DNA from: Bacilli bacterium | GTDB lineage: Bacteria; Bacillota_I; Bacilli_A; RF39; UBA660 | Reading direction: 5' to 3' | Assembly (NCBI GenBank): GCA_029004695.1 | Contig: JAQVZB010000040.1 | Span: 1-10,319, forward strand | Length of the DNA stretch: 10,319 nucleotides | Part shown: positions 1 to 6,075 of the stretch, in pieces | Position numbering within the stretch: position 1 is the first letter of the stretch | Layout: every line of letters starts with the position of its first letter | The notes under the pieces: model-generated | Database searches by the model: none | What the model was told of the DNA's origin: nothing | Seen by the model: only the letters and a program-made list of their open reading frames with translations | Program-made: the position numbers and the translations under genes

Positions 1-240
1 TTATATATGATTATATAATAAAAAATGATATCAAGGTAAAATCAATAACAATAGATAATGGACTTGAATTTAATGCCTTAGGAATATGTGCTAAAAGATT
101 AGGAGTTAAACTATATAAATGTGACCCATATTGTTCATTTCAAGATATATTTAGATGATATATCATTTAATATTAATACAATGCCAAGAAAAATATTTGA
201 CTTTAAATGTGCATATGATATAGAATTAAATTATAATTAA
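1..240 (+). pseudogene. IS30-family transposase remnant (C-terminal part, internally deleted, 5' end outside window)
   Basis: Frame 3 is open from the window edge to a TGA at 156-158 and reads SITIDNGLEFNALG then AKRLGVKLYKCDPYCSFQ. This matches the IS30-family DDE catalytic core, where the second Asp lies in a (V/I)DNGxEF motif followed by a DPYxSWQ block. A second frame then reads INTMPRKIFDFK at about 172-210 and stops at TAA 238-240; this corresponds to the family's conserved C-terminal block (NxRPRKxLGYK). Between them the roughly 40 residues that should carry the RGxNEN motif with the catalytic Glu are missing, and the two blocks lie in different frames. The copy therefore cannot make an active transposase. 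Family assignment rests on motif recognition, not alignment. Confidence 0.8.
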
Positions 241-266
241 GTGGTGCGGTTGAGATTACAATAAAC
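241..266 (+). repeat. possible right-end inverted repeat remnant of the IS30-like element
   Basis: Directly after the transposase stop lies GTGGTGCGGTTGAGATTACA, which resembles the GTGTCGC-rich, ATTACAAT-containing ends often found at this place in IS30-family elements of Firmicutes. The left end is outside the window, so the inverted repeat cannot be confirmed and no target duplication can be tested. Confidence 0.3.
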
Positions 267-295
267 AAAATTAGAAGTAAACTTCTAATTTGTTT
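263..295 (-). terminator. intrinsic terminator of the PilB-like gene, possibly bidirectional
   Basis: A perfect 10-bp stem (arms 268-277 and 282-291) with loop TAAA is extended on the outside by about four pairs past a bulged A at 267. On the minus strand it begins at the ATPase stop codon and runs into T-rich sequence (TTTTGTTTATTGT). On the plus strand the distal arm ends in GTTTT, so it may also stop read-through from the IS remnant. Confidence 0.6.
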
Positions 296-1641
296 TAAAA
301 ATCTAATAATTCGTAATCATTATTTTGATTAGTTATTTGGCTATCTTTAAGAGTGTTTTTTAAACCTAAATTAGTATCTGATCCTAAATCATCTTCTAAG
401 TCAATTAATTTAAGTATTTCTTCGAAAGTAGTTTCGCCTTCAACTACTTTAGCAAGTCCATCTTGAAGCATTGTTATCGTACCGGAAGAGTAAACTAGTT
501 TTCTTAATTTTTCTTTAGTTATATTTTGGGTAATAGCATCTTGGATCTCTTGATTAATTTTTAAAACTTCATGAATTGCAATTCGACCTCGATATCCAGC
601 ATTACATTCATTACAACCTACAGGAGTATAGATATTGTCAACCTCAATATTAAGGGCATCTTTAAATATTTTCTTTTCATATGTATTTGTAGGTCTGGAA
701 CCACGACATCTAGTACATAATTTTCGGGCTAATTTTTGGGATATAATTCCTGATATAGCTGAACCTAAAAGATATCTTTCAACATTCATATCAAGTAATC
801 TTTCAATGGTATTTAAGGATGTATTAGTATGAATGGTTGAAAGTACTAAATGTCCAGTAATTGCTGCTCTTACTGCAATTCTTGCTGTTTCATCATCTCT
901 TATTTCACCAATCATAATAATATCTGGATCTTGTCTTAAAATACTCCGAAGTACTGAAGCAAAATCGAGCCCAATTTCTGATATTACTTGGACTTGATTA
1001 ATACCTTCGATATTCATTTCAATTGGATCTTCAACGGTAATAATATTTCGATCTTCAGTATTTAATACTTGTAATATAGCATAAACCGTAGTCGATTTAC
1101 CAGTTCCGGTAGCTCCAGTTACTAAGATAATACCATTAGGATTACTTATAATGTCTTTTACTTTTTCTAAATTAGTATTATTAAAACCTAACTCTTCAAT
1201 CCCGGCTGAGCTTTTACTATAATCTAAAATACGGATAACTATTTTTTCTCCTAAATTAGTTGGTAAACTAGATACACGTAAATCAACTTGTTTATTTTCT
1301 AAGTTATTTTTAATCGCACCATCTTGAGGAGTCCTGGATTCAGTAATATTCATACCGGCAATAATTTTTATTCTCGTAATCATATTTTTTTGAACATATA
1401 AAGGAACAATACTATAATCAAATAAACTACCGTCGATTCTAATTCTAATTTTTAAACCATCTTCATTGGGGTCAAAATGAATATCTGATGCTCCTTTTTT
1501 TATTGCGTCGATAATAATAGCATTAACTATTTCCGTAATAGGGGTTTCTTCATAATTGAACGTTACTAAATTAGTGTTTAGGCTAGCTAGCTGAACTTCA
1601 TCTAATACAGCTGGTATTTCGCTAATATATTCTTCGCTCAT
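295..1641 (-). CDS. type IV pilus / type II secretion assembly ATPase (PilB/GspE family)
   Basis: A 448-residue cytoplasmic hexameric ATPase of the kind that powers pilin assembly. Visible in order: an N2-like domain with SDIHFDP (52-58); Walker A GATGTGKST (176-184); Asp box TVEDPIE (202-208); Walker B DPDIIMIGEIRD (238-249); His box GHLVLSTIHTN (263-273); and a tetracysteine zinc motif, C309/C312 with C343/C346, followed by GYRGR. It is shorter than typical PilB (about 560 aa) because the N1 domain is almost absent; in length it approaches ComGA, but it keeps the zinc motif. The ATG at 1641 is chosen because an ideal AGGAGGT sits 6 nt upstream (1648-1654); a TTG 30 nt further up overlaps the -10 box and would lie outside the transcript. 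No pilC, pilD or pilT is visible, but a prepilin-like gene lies at 6076. The acidic tail (about 414-448) is unlike the conserved core. Confidence 0.93.
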   Translation of the reverse strand: MSEEYISEIPAVLDEVQLASLNTNLVTFNYEETPITEIVNAIIIDAIKKGASDIHFDPNEDGLKIRIRIDGSLFDYSIVPLYVQKNMITRIKIIAGMNITESRTPQDGAIKNNLENKQVDLRVSSLPTNLGEKIVIRILDYSKSSAGIEELGFNNTNLEKVKDIISNPNGIILVTGATGTGKSTTVYAILQVLNTEDRNIITVEDPIEMNIEGINQVQVISEIGLDFASVLRSILRQDPDIIMIGEIRDDETARIAVRAAITGHLVLSTIHTNTSLNTIERLLDMNVERYLLGSAISGIISQKLARKLCTRCRGSRPTNTYEKKIFKDALNIEVDNIYTPVGCNECNAGYRGRIAIHEVLKINQEIQDAITQNITKEKLRKLVYSSGTITMLQDGLAKVVEGETTFEEILKLIDLEDDLGSDTNLGLKNTLKDSQITNQNNDYELLDF

Positions 1642-1670
1642 AGAGTTACCTCCTATTTTATTCTTATACA

Positions 1671-1699
1671 ATTATACTTCAAAATAGTCTATTAAGCAA
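1671..1699 (-). promoter_or_regulatory. sigma-A-type promoter for the PilB-like gene
   Basis: Read on the minus strand: -35 TTGCTT (1699-1694), a 17-bp spacer, and a consensus -10 TATAAT (1676-1671). The expected start near 1664 gives a leader of about 23 nt before the ATG at 1641, containing the AGGAGGT site. Confidence 0.7.
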
Positions 1700-1706
1700 G
1701 ATTATC

Positions 1707-1735
1707 TTGATTATTAAATCAATTTAATATATACT
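1707..1735 (+). promoter_or_regulatory. sigma-A-type promoter for the T-box operon
   Basis: -35 TTGATT (1707-1712), a 17-bp spacer, and -10 TATACT (1730-1735). Transcription should begin near 1742, just upstream of T-box Stem I. Its -35 box is 7 bp from the -35 box of the divergent ATPase promoter, so the two polymerase sites lie back to back. Confidence 0.7.
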
Positions 1736-1741
1736 TAATTT

Positions 1742-1945
1742 AAGTTTCGATTGATATTGAGGAGTACTATATTAATTATTTAATAGAGAGTTAGAGTGTG
1801 GTGGAATCTAATAATAATTATATAAGAAGGTTACAATGGAGAAAAAGCGTTAATATGCGTTAAATATTTGAGAATAACAATAGTTATAAAAATAAGGTGG
1901 TACCGCGAAAAATATTTCGCCCTTATATTTATAACTATTTTTTTT
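1742..1945 (+). ncRNA. T-box riboswitch leader, predicted tRNA-Val sensing (GUU specifier)
   Basis: The hallmark T-box AAGGTGGTACCGCG lies at 1894-1907. Stem I can be folded by eye: the base ATTG pairs with CAAT (ending about 1836); the GAGGAGTA element sits on the 5' side; TATATTAATTAT (5') pairs with ATAATTATATA (3'); the distal part carries AGAGAG and a GTGTGGTGGAA loop closed by TTAGA/TCTAA. The 3' side of the specifier loop reads AGAAG-GTT-A just before the lower stem, so the codon in the expected place, followed by a purine, is GTT (1830-1832), Val. This agrees with valS downstream. Low charged tRNA-Val should favour the antiterminator and read-through. GGT or TAC in neighbouring registers are less likely alternatives. 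The leader fills most of the 313-base gap between the ATPase and HD genes. Confidence 0.93.
1881..1945 (+). terminator. T-box-controlled intrinsic terminator
   Basis: The arm at 1881-1897 pairs with 1921-1937 over 17 bp with one A/A mismatch. An inner hairpin GCGAAA/TTTCGC (1905-1920) lies within the loop, and eight T's follow (1938-1945). The 5' arm and loop include the T-box sequence, so antiterminator and terminator are mutually exclusive, as the mechanism requires. Confidence 0.85.
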
Positions 1946-1954
1946 AAAAAGGAT

Positions 1955-2689
1955 GTGGTTAGTATTTATAAAGAATTTGATGAATATGTAAATTCATTTA
2001 ATTTTTTAGATAAAGGAATAAATCGAAAGATATCTCATAGTAAAAGAGTAGCAATATTAAATGCTAAACTAGCAATGGATTTAAAATGGTCATTTGATGA
2101 TGTTAAATTAGCTAAACAAATTGGATTACTTCATGATATCGGAAGATTTGATGAATGGAAAAAATTTAAAAAATATGATCAAAATAAATTTGATCATGGA
2201 GAGCACGGAGTTAATATTCTTAAAAATAATAATTATTTAAATAAATTTAATTTACTTAAAAAAGAAGATAAAGATATTTTATATGAGGCTATTTATTATC
2301 ATAATAAATATCAATTACCGAAAAAGGTTAATGATCATGCTAAATTAATAAGAGATGCTGATAAAATTGATATATTATATCTGCATACAATAGATGATGG
2401 ACTTAATTCATATAATAATAATTTTAGCAACACGATATCAGCTAAAATTCACAAAGAATTTATGGAAGGAAAATCGATTTTAGTAGAAGATGTTAATACT
2501 TATGCTGAATTTATGGTTTTAACATTGGCTTTTATATATGATATTAATTATGAAGATTCACTTAAAATTATCAAAGAAAATAATTTTATTAATAAAATAT
2601 ATAATAAATTAGATAATAAAGAAATATACGAAGCATATTTTAATAAAATTAATAATTACATGGAAAAGAGGCTTAAAAATGTTAGATAA
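1955..2689 (+). CDS. HD-domain metal-dependent phosphohydrolase-like protein
   Basis: About 244 residues, soluble, with no signal peptide or membrane segment. The HD-superfamily signature is clear (numbering from the GTG at 1955): H28 in ISHSKRVA, the HD pair H60-D61 in GLLHDIGRF, H81 and H84 in FDHGEHG, H116 in AIYYHNKY, and D134/D136 in LIRDADKIDIL. These are the usual metal ligands of HD phosphohydrolases that act on nucleotides or related phosphoesters; the substrate cannot be read from the sequence. It is the first gene after the T-box and overlaps valS by 11 nt, so it should be made together with the synthetase. The start is uncertain. The frame is open further upstream, but that part lies within the T-box. 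The only standard start after the terminator is GTG 1955, which is too close to AAAGGA; an AUU at 1964 sits 6 nt after the SD-like AAAGGATGTG and is better spaced. Confidence 0.88.
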   Translation: MVSIYKEFDEYVNSFNFLDKGINRKISHSKRVAILNAKLAMDLKWSFDDVKLAKQIGLLHDIGRFDEWKKFKKYDQNKFDHGEHGVNILKNNNYLNKFNLLKKEDKDILYEAIYYHNKYQLPKKVNDHAKLIRDADKIDILYLHTIDDGLNSYNNNFSNTISAKIHKEFMEGKSILVEDVNTYAEFMVLTLAFIYDINYEDSLKIIKENNFINKIYNKLDNKEIYEAYFNKINNYMEKRLKNVR

Positions 2690-5087
2690 AAAATATGAAG
2701 CTAAAGAAAAAGAAGCAAAATGGATTAAATACTGGGAAGATAATCATATATATGAATTTAAAGATAATGGTAAAGAAGTATATTCTATTGATACACCCCC
2801 ACCAACTGTAAGTGGTAAAATTCATATTGGGCATATCTTTTCTTATTCTCAAACTGAGATGCTAGCTCGATATAAAAGATTAAGAGGATTTAATATCTTT
2901 TATCCTTTTGGGTTTGATGATAACGGTTTACCTAGTGAAAAACTAGTAGAAAAAGAACGTGGAATAAAAGCTCATGAGATTTCTCGAGAAGAATTCAATA
3001 AATTATGTTATGAAACGACTGATAAATATGAAAAAGAATTTCGAAATTTATTTACGAAGATGGGAGTAAGTACTGATTGGAATTTAGTATATAAAACAGT
3101 TAATCCCTCAACGATTAAAATAAGTCAGTTATCTTTTTTAGATTTAGTAAATAAAAATAAAGTTTATCGAAGTAAAAGTCCAGCTTTATGGTGTAATGAA
3201 TGTATGACGACGATAGCTCAAGCTGAACTTGAAACTAAATCATTAGAATCAACTTTTAATTATATAAAATTTATGACCACCGAAAATGAGGAATTTATAA
3301 TTGCAACTACTAGACCAGAATTATTACCAGCAATAGTTGCAATATTTATAAATCCTAATGATAAAAAGAATCAATATTTAATAGGTAAAGAAGCTATAGT
3401 ACCAATTGTCAATATTTCAGTTCCGATTTTAGCTGATGAAAAAGTAGATCAAGAAAAAGGTTCTGGAATTGTTATGTGCTGCACATTTGGTGATCAAACC
3501 GATATCGAGTGGTGGAATAAATATAAATTGCCTCTTAAACATATTTTAACCTTAGATGGTAAAATTAAAGAAGATATTCCTAAATATGGTAACCTTAAAA
3601 TTAAAGAAGCTCGAAAACAGATTATCGAAGATTTGGATAAAGCAGGATATACATTAGAAATAAAATCAATTAATCATGAAGTTCAAACGCATGAAAGATG
3701 TTCTAAAGAAGTAGAATATTCAATTATGGATCAGTGGTTTATTGATGTAATGAATCATAAAGATGATTTTTTAAAAATTGGTAATGAAATAACATGGTAT
3801 CCAGCTTATATGCAAAATAGATATTCTGAATGGATAAAAAATCTAGCTTGGGATTGGTGCATATCAAGACAAAGATATTTTGGAGTGCCATTTCCCGTAT
3901 GGTATTGTGAAAAATGTCATACTCCTATTTATGCTACTGAAGATGAATTACCAGTTAATCCCCTTGTCGATATTCCTAAGCAAAAAAGATGTAAAGTATG
4001 TAATCATGATAAATTTATTCCCGAAAAAGATGTTATGGATACTTGGGCTACTTCATCAGTAACTCCACTTATTAATATGCATTATAAAGCAGAAAATAAT
4101 TTAGAAAAGATATTAAAACCAATGAGTTTAAGAACTAATGCTAGTGATATAATTAGGACTTGGGATTTTTATACGATTGTAAAAAGTTTTTATCATTTTA
4201 ATGAAAAACCATGGGAAAATGTTATGATATCTGGTTTTGTTATGGCAGGAAAAGGGGAAAAAATTAGTAAGAGTAAAAGTAATAGTAAAAATGAGCCAAT
4301 GCAATTAATTGAAGAATATTCAGCTGATGTAATTAGATATTGGGCAGCATCTGGACGATTAGGAACTGATATAACGTTTAGTGAAGAAACATTACTTAGA
4401 GGGAAAAAATTAATTAATAAAATATTTAATGCCTCTAAATTAATAGAAATGCACTTGGAGGATTATGAAGATAAACCGTTTGATAACTTTGAATATTTTG
4501 ATAAATGGATTCTTGGTCGATATCAAGAAATGGAAGAAACCTTTATTAAATATTTAGATGAATATGAAGTAGGTTTAGCTTTAAATACCTTAGAAAAATT
4601 TTTTTGGAACTTTTGCGATAATTATTTAGAAATCGTAAAACATCGTTTGTATCGTCCTGAAGAATTTGGTCAATTACAGAGACATAGTGGGCAAAAAACC
4701 GTATATATTATTTTATATAAATTATTACAAAAATTCAGTATTTATTTTCCGTTTGTTACTGAAGAAATATTTCAAGCAATATATCAAAATAATAAATCTA
4801 TTCATACTACTGAGATTAAATTAATGGATTATAAATTTGCTAGTGAAGTTAAAAATGGGAATTTACTTTTAGAAATTATTAGTGAAGCTAGAGGCATTAA
4901 AACTAATAATAATGTTTCTCTTAAAACCGAAATTAACCATATTTCTTTAGGACTTTCTAAAGATTTAAATAATGCTTTGAATTTAGCTCTTAATGATTTT
5001 AAAGCTACTTTATTTATAAAAGATATAGAAATTAAAAATATTGATAAAGCATATGAAGTTTATAATATTACTTTAAATTTAGAGTAA
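2679..5087 (+). CDS. valS: valyl-tRNA synthetase (valine--tRNA ligase), compact archaeal/rickettsial-like type
   Basis: An 802-residue class I synthetase charging tRNA-Val. Visible: DTPPPTVSGKIHIGH (38-52, HIGH motif 49-52); PFGFDDNGLPSEKLVEK (76-92); the CP1 editing domain with ATTRPELLPA (209-218) and GSGIVMCCTFGDQTD (261-275); WDWCISRQRYFGVPFPVWY (391-409); the KMSKS equivalent KISKS (528-532); and Cys pairs C172/C175, C410/C413 and C438/C441 suggesting zinc knuckles. The block wording (GFDDNGLP, VMCCTFGDQTD, VMDTWATSS) is what I recall from the shorter synthetases of Rickettsiales and archaea rather than the roughly 880-aa Bacillus form. The C-terminal coiled-coil tRNA-binding arm of the latter is absent. 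GAGG lies about 10 nt before the ATG. The Val-type T-box upstream agrees with the assignment, and the 11-nt overlap with the HD gene implies translational coupling. Confidence 0.95.
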   Translation: MLDKKYEAKEKEAKWIKYWEDNHIYEFKDNGKEVYSIDTPPPTVSGKIHIGHIFSYSQTEMLARYKRLRGFNIFYPFGFDDNGLPSEKLVEKERGIKAHEISREEFNKLCYETTDKYEKEFRNLFTKMGVSTDWNLVYKTVNPSTIKISQLSFLDLVNKNKVYRSKSPALWCNECMTTIAQAELETKSLESTFNYIKFMTTENEEFIIATTRPELLPAIVAIFINPNDKKNQYLIGKEAIVPIVNISVPILADEKVDQEKGSGIVMCCTFGDQTDIEWWNKYKLPLKHILTLDGKIKEDIPKYGNLKIKEARKQIIEDLDKAGYTLEIKSINHEVQTHERCSKEVEYSIMDQWFIDVMNHKDDFLKIGNEITWYPAYMQNRYSEWIKNLAWDWCISRQRYFGVPFPVWYCEKCHTPIYATEDELPVNPLVDIPKQKRCKVCNHDKFIPEKDVMDTWATSSVTPLINMHYKAENNLEKILKPMSLRTNASDIIRTWDFYTIVKSFYHFNEKPWENVMISGFVMAGKGEKISKSKSNSKNEPMQLIEEYSADVIRYWAASGRLGTDITFSEETLLRGKKLINKIFNASKLIEMHLEDYEDKPFDNFEYFDKWILGRYQEMEETFIKYLDEYEVGLALNTLEKFFWNFCDNYLEIVKHRLYRPEEFGQLQRHSGQKTVYIILYKLLQKFSIYFPFVTEEIFQAIYQNNKSIHTTEIKLMDYKFASEVKNGNLLLEIISEARGIKTNNNVSLKTEINHISLGLSKDLNNALNLALNDFKATLFIKDIEIKNIDKAYEVYNITLNLE

Positions 5088-5105
5088 TATTAATAGGAGA
5101 ATATA

Positions 5106-5969
5106 TTGATTAATAAGTTTAGTTCTTTAAAAGAAAATTTTAATTTAAAAAATTATAATACCTATAGAATAGATTCAATATGTAAATACTTTATTTTGAT
5201 AAATGATATTACAATATTAAAAGAATTAATAAAATATTTAAAAGATAATAAGCTAAAATATTTTGTAATTGGAAATGGATCAAATATAATCCTTCCATCT
5301 TATTATAATGGAGTAGTAATAAAATTAGATTTAAAAAAAGTTAAATATAATGGCAATATTGTAGAAGCTGAGTCATCATGTATGTTAAATAAATTAGCAA
5401 ATGAAACAGCATTAAAAAGCTTAAAAGGTTTAGAATGGGCTAGTGGAATTCCAGGAACAATTGGAGGAGCTACAATAATTAACGCTGGTTGTTATGGAAA
5501 TGAATTATTTGATTCAATCATAAAAATTGAGATATTAAAAGATAATAAGTTTATGACTTTGGGTAAAAATGATATCAAATATTCTTATCGTTATACCGCT
5601 TTAAAAAATAATAATATAATCGTATTAAAAGTATATTTTCAATTAGAAAAAACTAATAAAGAAGAATTATTATCATTAATTAGAGAAAGAACTGAAAAAA
5701 GATTAAGTACTCAGCCATTAAATTATTCATCTGCCGGAAGTGTATTTAGAAATCCAGTAGATGATTCGGCTGGTAGATTAATCGAAGAAGCTGGTTTAAA
5801 AGGCAAAATAATTGGGGGAGCTAAAATAAGTGATATCCATGCTAATTTTATAATTAATTATAATAATGCAACTAATGAAGATATAATTAAATTAATAAAT
5901 TTGATAAAAAAAACTATATACCAAAAATATCAAATAAAACTAATATTAGAACAAGAAATAATATTATAA
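5106..5969 (+). CDS. murB: UDP-N-acetylenolpyruvoylglucosamine reductase (MurB)
   Basis: A 287-residue FAD-dependent cytoplasmic enzyme that uses NADPH to reduce UDP-GlcNAc-enolpyruvate to UDP-MurNAc, the second committed step of peptidoglycan precursor synthesis. Seen: an FAD-binding domain with VIGNGSN (54-60) and EWASGIPGTIGGATIINAG (110-128); catalytic-type Arg R162 in SYRYTALK (160-167); the Ser proton donor S212 in SSAGSVFRNP (208-217); AGRLIEEAGLKG (222-233) and GGAKISDIHANF (237-248). The C-terminal LEQEI ending supplies the catalytic Glu (probably E284). The layout fits the shorter type II MurB of Gram-positives, slightly trimmed at the C-terminus. Start: TTG at 5106 with AGGAG about 7 nt upstream. 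It lies 18 nt after valS with no terminator between, so it probably belongs to the T-box operon. Confidence 0.95.
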   Translation: MINKFSSLKENFNLKNYNTYRIDSICKYFILINDITILKELIKYLKDNKLKYFVIGNGSNIILPSYYNGVVIKLDLKKVKYNGNIVEAESSCMLNKLANETALKSLKGLEWASGIPGTIGGATIINAGCYGNELFDSIIKIEILKDNKFMTLGKNDIKYSYRYTALKNNNIIVLKVYFQLEKTNKEELLSLIRERTEKRLSTQPLNYSSAGSVFRNPVDDSAGRLIEEAGLKGKIIGGAKISDIHANFIINYNNATNEDIIKLINLIKKTIYQKYQIKLILEQEIIL

Positions 5970-5983
5970 TATTATTTTTTTTT
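5956..5983 (+). terminator. probable intrinsic terminator overlapping the murB stop
   Basis: A perfect 22-nt palindrome at 5956-5977, built only of A and T, contains the murB stop codon (5967-5969) and runs into T's up to 5983. The shape fits a terminator, but an AT-only stem is weak. The new promoter at 6023 supports a transcription-unit boundary here. Confidence 0.45.
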
Positions 5984-6022
5984 CATATAAAACGCAAAAA
6001 ATGATAAAATTAAAAAATTTTA

Positions 6023-6051
6023 TTGAATATATTATTAAATTTTGATATTAT
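6023..6051 (+). promoter_or_regulatory. promoter for the prepilin / ASST-like operon
   Basis: -35 TTGAAT (6023-6028), a 17-bp spacer, and -10 TATTAT (6046-6051). The predicted start near 6058 leaves a leader of about 18 nt holding AGGAAGAG (6061-6068) before the ATG at 6076. Confidence 0.55.
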
Positions 6052-6075
6052 GTAAATAATAGGAAGAGTGATAAA

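Noticed and set aside
635..832. Open frame of 65 codons on the plus strand inside the ATPase gene
   Set aside because: It lies antisense to conserved PilB motifs, has no RBS, and its protein resembles nothing; a shadow of the real gene.
1868..1954. N-terminal extension of the HD protein (frame open upstream of 1955)
   Set aside because: The region is the T-box and terminator; its translation is not conserved-looking and a start there would have no proper RBS.
3880..4062. Open frame of 60 codons within valS
   Set aside because: It overlaps the conserved zinc-knuckle and VMDTWATSS part of ValS in another frame and has no separate signal.
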